Origin: Anaerolineales bacterium UBA6055
Lineage (GTDB): Bacteria > Chloroflexota > Anaerolineae > Aggregatilineales > Phototrophicaceae
DNA: 64,000 nucleotides
Direction: 5' to 3'
Assembly: GCA_002428985.1 (NCBI GenBank)
Contig: DIYL01000057.1
Span: forward strand, 1 to 64,000
The notes beneath the pieces are model-generated. The model ran no database searches. It was not told where the DNA came from and saw only the letters and a list, made by a program, of their open reading frames with translations. Positions within the stretch are counted from its first letter, which is position 1. The number at the start of each line of letters is the position of its first letter. This document shows, in pieces, positions 59,743-64,000 of this stretch. The translations under genes and the position numbers were made by a program.

Positions 59743-61494
59743 TTGAGCCTAACCAATCGTGAAATTGCTGATATTTTTGCTCGATGTGCTGATATGTTGC
59801 AAATACGTGGAGATAATATTCATCGAGTTCTGTCTTACCGCCGTGCATCCGAGACGATCCGTGATCTTGCCCGTGACCTGCGTGCCATCTCTGCTGAAGG
59901 TGGGTTAACAGATCTGCCAAGCATCGGCAAAACCATCGCTGCTAAAATTGACGAAATGTTGGAAACTGGAGAACTCGATTTTTACAATCGCCTTAAGGAG
60001 GAAGTACCTGAAGGCTTGGTAGACATCATGCACATCAACGGGGTTGGACCGAAAAAAGCCAAACTCTTTTGGGAACAGCTTGATATAACCTCGGTAGAAG
60101 GTCTACAAAAAGCTGCGGAAGAATGTAAACTCGCTGATCTATCAGGGATGGGCAAAAAGAGTCAGCAGAAAATACTTGATGGAATTGAGGCGCTATCTCG
60201 TCAAACAGGACGCACACCCATCGGAGATGCAAAACCAGCTGCTCAAGCTATCTTAGACATGCTCATGAATCTACCCGAAGCCATTGAAGGCGAAATCGCA
60301 GGTAGTATTCGGCGTGGACGCGAGACAATTGGTGATGTCGATTTGCTGATCGCTAGCGACAATACTGAGCCAATTATGGACACATTTGTAAATATGGAGA
60401 ATGTCGCGCGTGTCCTCGGTCATGGTCCGACCAAAAGCTCCGTCGAATTACTCTCTGGTTTACAAGTCGATGTCCGTGTCCTTGAAAAGGCACGTTGGGG
60501 AACAGCACTTAATTATTTTACGGGTAGCCAAGCGCATAATGTCCGCATGCGTCAAATTGCACTCGATCAAGGTCTCAGTCTCAATGAACATGCCCTAAGC
60601 CCAGTAGATGATGGCAAAAATATCATCGAGGACGCAGAAAAAATCTATTGTGATACCGAAGAAAAAGTCTATGAAACACTTGGTTTACAATATGTCCCAC
60701 CCGAATTACGTGAAGATAACGGCGAAATTGAAGCAGCCCGAGATAAAAGTCTACCCACACTCATCACCCGCGCCGATATTATCGCAGATCTACACATGCA
60801 TACAACCTATAGTGACGGGAAATTATCAATCCAAGAAATGGCTGAAGCTTGTAAAAAACGTGGTCATCAATATATTGTCATCACCGATCATTCACGTAGC
60901 CTTGGTATTGCTAACGGTCTATCCATCGAACGCCTTATGGAGCAAATGGAAGAAATCCAACAAGTTAACGAAGCAATGGGTGATGATTTTCACATTTTCG
61001 CAGGAACTGAGATGGATATTAAAGCTGATGGCACATTGGATTATCCCGATGAAATCCTTGAAAAACTCGATTTTGTGATCGGATCCCTCCATGTCAGCTT
61101 ACAACAGAAACGTGACCAAATCACCGAACGCCTGCTGAACGCCATCAATAATCCGAATGTCGACATGATCGGACATCCATCTTCACGTCTGATTCCAAAT
61201 CGTGAACCTGTCGATGCTGATTGGGACGCAGTCATCAACGCTGCTGCCGAAACCAACACCATCTTAGAAATCAACGCCAATCCGATGCGCCTTGATCTCA
61301 AACCAGAACTAGCGCGATTGGCAAAGGATAGTGGTGTTTTATTGGCGATCAACACTGATGCTCATGCTGAAGATCAACTCGACTTAATGTCATTTGGTAT
61401 CACAAATGCGCGACGTGGTTGGATCGAGCCAAAACATGTGGTCAATACTTGGTCAGTTGAAAAATTCCGCGATTGGATTCAAAATCGAGGGTAA
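59743..61494 (+). CDS. polX: DNA polymerase X family protein with PHP domain
   Basis: The product is 583 residues and starts with TTG, supported by AGAGGTT a few bases upstream. Helix-hairpin-helix motifs are at about 55-65 and 98-107 (INGVGPKKA), the nucleotidyltransferase site GSIRRGRETIGDVD gives Asp198 and Asp200, and the PHP domain starts at LHMHTTYSDG (His351, His353) with ITDHSRS and NTDAHAED later. Family role: gap filling in base-excision repair, with the PHP domain giving 3'-5' exonuclease activity. Apparent metal ligands are intact. Confidence 0.95.
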   Translation: MSLTNREIADIFARCADMLQIRGDNIHRVLSYRRASETIRDLARDLRAISAEGGLTDLPSIGKTIAAKIDEMLETGELDFYNRLKEEVPEGLVDIMHINGVGPKKAKLFWEQLDITSVEGLQKAAEECKLADLSGMGKKSQQKILDGIEALSRQTGRTPIGDAKPAAQAILDMLMNLPEAIEGEIAGSIRRGRETIGDVDLLIASDNTEPIMDTFVNMENVARVLGHGPTKSSVELLSGLQVDVRVLEKARWGTALNYFTGSQAHNVRMRQIALDQGLSLNEHALSPVDDGKNIIEDAEKIYCDTEEKVYETLGLQYVPPELREDNGEIEAARDKSLPTLITRADIIADLHMHTTYSDGKLSIQEMAEACKKRGHQYIVITDHSRSLGIANGLSIERLMEQMEEIQQVNEAMGDDFHIFAGTEMDIKADGTLDYPDEILEKLDFVIGSLHVSLQQKRDQITERLLNAINNPNVDMIGHPSSRLIPNREPVDADWDAVINAAAETNTILEINANPMRLDLKPELARLAKDSGVLLAINTDAHAEDQLDLMSFGITNARRGWIEPKHVVNTWSVEKFRDWIQNRG

Positions 61495-61525
61495 TCCGTA
61501 AACCAATCACAGGACGCGTACAATC

Positions 61526-62275
61526 ATGACAAATAATTTACCGTCATTACCAGATGACAATAGCCAATTTGACGAAACAGTGCAAAATCAGTCACAGCGT
61601 CGCGTACCGACACAACAACCTAGTCGCACACCACCGCCACAGCAAGCTGTGCAACGCCAACCGACAAATTATGATATTCAGCGAGTTCGGCAACAGCGTC
61701 AACGTCAGCAACAAGAAGGTGTCTTATATTTTCCACTGTGGTCACTCGGATTGATGTTGTTCATTGTCATGATATTGGCTTTTGGGATTGTATTTCTGAT
61801 TGTTGTACTTGGCGGTAATTCGTCTGTCCCACAACAAGATGCCGTAATTCGTATTGTCACCCAATCAGCATCTAACACACCCGATATACCTGATCCAAAC
61901 GAAGCCGTTCTAGCAACCCCAACTTTACCCACAGAGCTGATCGTGTTACCGGAACAAACCCCAGTCAATTTGAATTTAGATGGACCGGTTTTACCAACTA
62001 TTGCGATTACCAACACGCCAATTCCATTATCCGTTGGTGTACGGGTGAGTGTAATTAATGTCGGAGATCAAGAATTAAATGTGCGCAATGTACCGGGAGT
62101 CAATGGTAGTCAAGTATTATTCCGTGTCCCTCAAGGCACTGAATTCAGTATCATTGATGGCCCTCAACAAGCAGATGGATTTACTTGGTGGCAAATTCAA
62201 GATGCGACAACAGCACAACGTGGTTGGGCAGTCGCAAATTATTTAGACGTTGTTCAAGCAGGAACAGGACAATAA
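61526..62275 (+). CDS. Single-pass membrane protein with C-terminal bacterial SH3 domain
   Basis: The product is 249 residues. Residues 1-65 are Gln/Pro/Arg-rich and cytoplasmic, one helix lies at about 70-97, then a Thr/Pro linker (TPTLPTELIVLPEQTP-like) and an SH3b domain from about 170: LNVRNVPGVNGSQ and GWAVANYL are typical. SH3b domains bind cell-wall or protein ligands outside the cell. It sits between polX and ligA with 31- and 3-base gaps, possibly one transcript. Confidence 0.85.
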   Translation: MTNNLPSLPDDNSQFDETVQNQSQRRVPTQQPSRTPPPQQAVQRQPTNYDIQRVRQQRQRQQQEGVLYFPLWSLGLMLFIVMILAFGIVFLIVVLGGNSSVPQQDAVIRIVTQSASNTPDIPDPNEAVLATPTLPTELIVLPEQTPVNLNLDGPVLPTIAITNTPIPLSVGVRVSVINVGDQELNVRNVPGVNGSQVLFRVPQGTEFSIIDGPQQADGFTWWQIQDATTAQRGWAVANYLDVVQAGTGQ

Positions 62276-62278
62276 TAA

Positions 62279-64000
62279 ATGAGTGAAAATCTCGCACAAC
62301 GTGCAGAAGCATTACGCGAACAAATCAATTATCATATCTATCGTTATAATGTCCTCGGTGACCCAATCATCACCGATCATGAATATGACAAACTCTTCCA
62401 TGAACTACGCCAAATTGAGGAAGATAATCCAGACCTTGCGACACCAGATTCCCCTACATTACGCGTTGGATCAGATTTATCATCGGATTTCGATAAAATC
62501 CAACATGCTGCTCCAATTCTCAGTCTTGCAAATGCATTTGATGGTGACGATCTAGTTGCATGGGAAGAACGCAACTTAAAGCGACTACCTTCCAATACTC
62601 AGCTTGACTATGTGCTTGAACCCAAATTAGATGGGCTAACGATTGTCATCACCTACGAAAACGGCATCCTAACCCATGCCGCCACACGTGGTAATGGTGA
62701 ACTCGGCGATAATGTTACAGCAAACGTCAAAACAATTAATACTGTCCCACTTCGTATCCCAGTCGATGCAAATAAAGGTGCCCCACCAGAGCGTCTAGTT
62801 GTCCGTGGTGAAATCTTATTCCACAAAGATGATTTTGATGCACTCAACAAAGAGCAAGTCGCGCAAGGGTTGGATACGTATGTCAATGCGCGCAATACAG
62901 CGTCAGGCTCGCTCAAGCAGAAAGATAGTCGTGAGACAGCCAAACGTAATTTAACCGCATATATCTATAGCATCGTTGATAGTGACGGTGTGATGTTGGA
63001 AACTGAGTGGGATATTGTGGGATATTTGCGGGATATGGGCTTTAATGTCATCACAAATGCCGATCATTATCCAACATTATCCAACATTATCCAACAATTA
63101 CCCACATGGGAAGCAAAACGCGACAGTCTCCCCTTCGAGATTGATGGTTTAGTTATTAAAGTGAATGATTTATCCCACGTCCGTGAATTGGGTGTTTCAG
63201 GGAAAGATCCACGTGGTGCAATTGCGTTTAAATTTCCGGCTGAAGAAGCTACCACCAAACTTCTTGATGTAACCATCAACATCGGACGCACCGGAAAAGT
63301 CACACCGACAGCACAACTTGAGCCTGTCTTCATCGGTGGTGTGACCGTCTCTAATGCAAGCCTACACAATTACGACCAAATTGAATCGCTTGATATTCGT
63401 ATGGGTGATATGGTAATTGTCAAGCGTTCGGGTGATGTCATTCCATATGTTGTTGGCCCTGTGACTGGCGCACGCACAGGCGACGAAGCCCCGATTAATC
63501 CGCCAGAAATATGCCCATTCTGTGGCACCCCGTTAATTCAGCCAGAAGGCGCAGTTGATTGGTTCTGCCCGAACCCTAAATGTCCAGAGCGTGTATTCCG
63601 TAGTCTAGAGTTTTTTGTTTCACGCGGTGCGATGGATATTGATGGCATGGGGCCACAAACAATTCAAGCACTCATTGAGCAAGGGCTGATTACCGACGAA
63701 GCCGACATTTTCTATTTGACAGAAGAACCACTACTAGAGCTTGAAGGGTTCGCACAAAAGAAAGTTGATAACTTATTAGCATCTATCAACATGGCAAAAT
63801 CACGTCCATTTGCACAGGTACTCGCCTCACTTGGGATTGATGGCATCGGTACAACTGTATCAAACCTCATTACAGATAACTTCGATACGATTGATGATTT
63901 GTTGCAATCTACAAGCGCAATCAAATCTGCTGAGCAAGCATTTATCGAATATGTACAACCAATTATCGATAGTGCAAAAGGCGATATGTTTGGTCAAACC
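62279..64000 (+). CDS. ligA: NAD-dependent DNA ligase (3' partial)
   Basis: The frame starts at ATG 62279, three bases after the SH3 gene, and is open to the window end: 574 codons, incomplete. The Ia domain and adenylation domain are clear: EPKLDG with adenylated Lys116, then TRGNGELGDNVT, VRGEILF, NARNTASGSLKQKD and EIDGLVIKVND. The OB fold (IGRTGKVTPTAQLEP), a four-Cys zinc finger (CPFCGTP and CPNPKCPE) and the start of the helix-hairpin-helix domain follow; the BRCT domain is outside. It seals nicks in replication and repair, suiting its place after polX. A three-copy 10-base repeat lies at 63068-63097. Confidence 0.97.
   Translation, partial: MSENLAQRAEALREQINYHIYRYNVLGDPIITDHEYDKLFHELRQIEEDNPDLATPDSPTLRVGSDLSSDFDKIQHAAPILSLANAFDGDDLVAWEERNLKRLPSNTQLDYVLEPKLDGLTIVITYENGILTHAATRGNGELGDNVTANVKTINTVPLRIPVDANKGAPPERLVVRGEILFHKDDFDALNKEQVAQGLDTYVNARNTASGSLKQKDSRETAKRNLTAYIYSIVDSDGVMLETEWDIVGYLRDMGFNVITNADHYPTLSNIIQQLPTWEAKRDSLPFEIDGLVIKVNDLSHVRELGVSGKDPRGAIAFKFPAEEATTKLLDVTINIGRTGKVTPTAQLEPVFIGGVTVSNASLHNYDQIESLDIRMGDMVIVKRSGDVIPYVVGPVTGARTGDEAPINPPEICPFCGTPLIQPEGAVDWFCPNPKCPERVFRSLEFFVSRGAMDIDGMGPQTIQALIEQGLITDEADIFYLTEEPLLELEGFAQKKVDNLLASINMAKSRPFAQVLASLGIDGIGTTVSNLITDNFDTIDDLLQSTSAIKSAEQAFIEYVQPIIDSAKGDMFGQT
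63068..63097 (+). repeat. 10-bp tandem repeat (3 copies) inside ligA
   Basis: TTATCCAACA occurs three times in a row. Because 10 is not a multiple of 3, each copy is read in a different frame, yet three copies (30 bases) preserve the reading frame. Confidence 0.85.

Noticed and set aside
62283..62555. A 90-codon plus-strand frame near the window end
   Set aside because: It is an offset frame inside ligA, which is open to the window edge in its own frame.

Overview
The window looks like a chromosome segment from a member of the Chloroflexota, probably an Anaerolineae-type lineage. GC content is about 40-45 percent by eye. The indications are surface proteins with long Thr-Pro linkers, a membrane-anchored SH3 protein of the style common in that phylum, a PSP1/RicT protein with a basic tail, PolX, NFACT/RqcH and a tryptophan T-box outside the Firmicutes. 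This is an inference from gene style; no rRNA, tRNA, phage, insertion sequence or CRISPR array was seen. The gene order is dense, with many 1-4 base overlaps.

Region 1 (1-17.5 kb) is mixed metabolism. It holds a truncated Thr/Pro-repeat surface protein and an M23-like protein; a creatininase-family, KPR-family and SDR operon; citrate synthase; and a sulfotransferase, class IV aminotransferase and molybdenum hydroxylase run. It continues with a glycoside hydrolase and solute-binding protein pair, a Gfo/Idh oxidoreductase, an ABC exporter, an astacin protease with a YbaY-like partner, and a KDG-type sugar kinase. Region 2 (17.5-21.4 kb) is a glycan operon of two GT4 and one GT9 glycosyltransferases plus a small unknown protein. 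Region 3 (21.4-36 kb) holds ppk2-rqcH, a cytochrome c/ctaB operon with its own promoter and terminator, a seven-gene operon from ricT through purA to a sensorless histidine kinase, then lysC and glnA.

Region 4 (36-58.7 kb) is the most notable part: over 22 kb of minus-strand genes for aromatic amino acids. The upstream block is trpE, a phosphatase-like protein, trpG, trpS, an HNH protein, trpD, trpC, trpF, two NUDIX genes, a sulfatase, trpB, a DUF429 gene, trpA and a TPR/Yip1 membrane protein. It starts from a consensus-like promoter and a T-box leader with a TGG specifier candidate. The downstream block is aroH, tyrA, aroA, two small genes, aroE, a dienelactone hydrolase-like gene, aroC, an aroK-aroB fusion and aroQ. 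It starts from its own TTGACA promoter and a leader that encodes an unannotated 28-residue peptide carrying the run FSFGYYYF, followed by a strong intrinsic terminator directly before the aroH ribosome binding site. This has the architecture of a ribosome-mediated Phe/Tyr attenuator. Two different RNA mechanisms, one reading tRNA-Trp and one reading Phe/Tyr translation, therefore seem to control adjacent branches of the same pathway. DAHP synthase and prephenate dehydratase are not in the window.

Region 5 (58.8-64 kb) holds a small membrane protein, a VOC-family protein, polX, an SH3 membrane protein and the first 574 codons of ligA, which runs off the end.

Several enzymes carry changes at residues normally essential: the aminotransferase has His where the PLP lysine belongs, the phosphatase-family protein in the trp operon has Pro in place of its catalytic His, and the M23 protein has Glu for a zinc-binding Asp.
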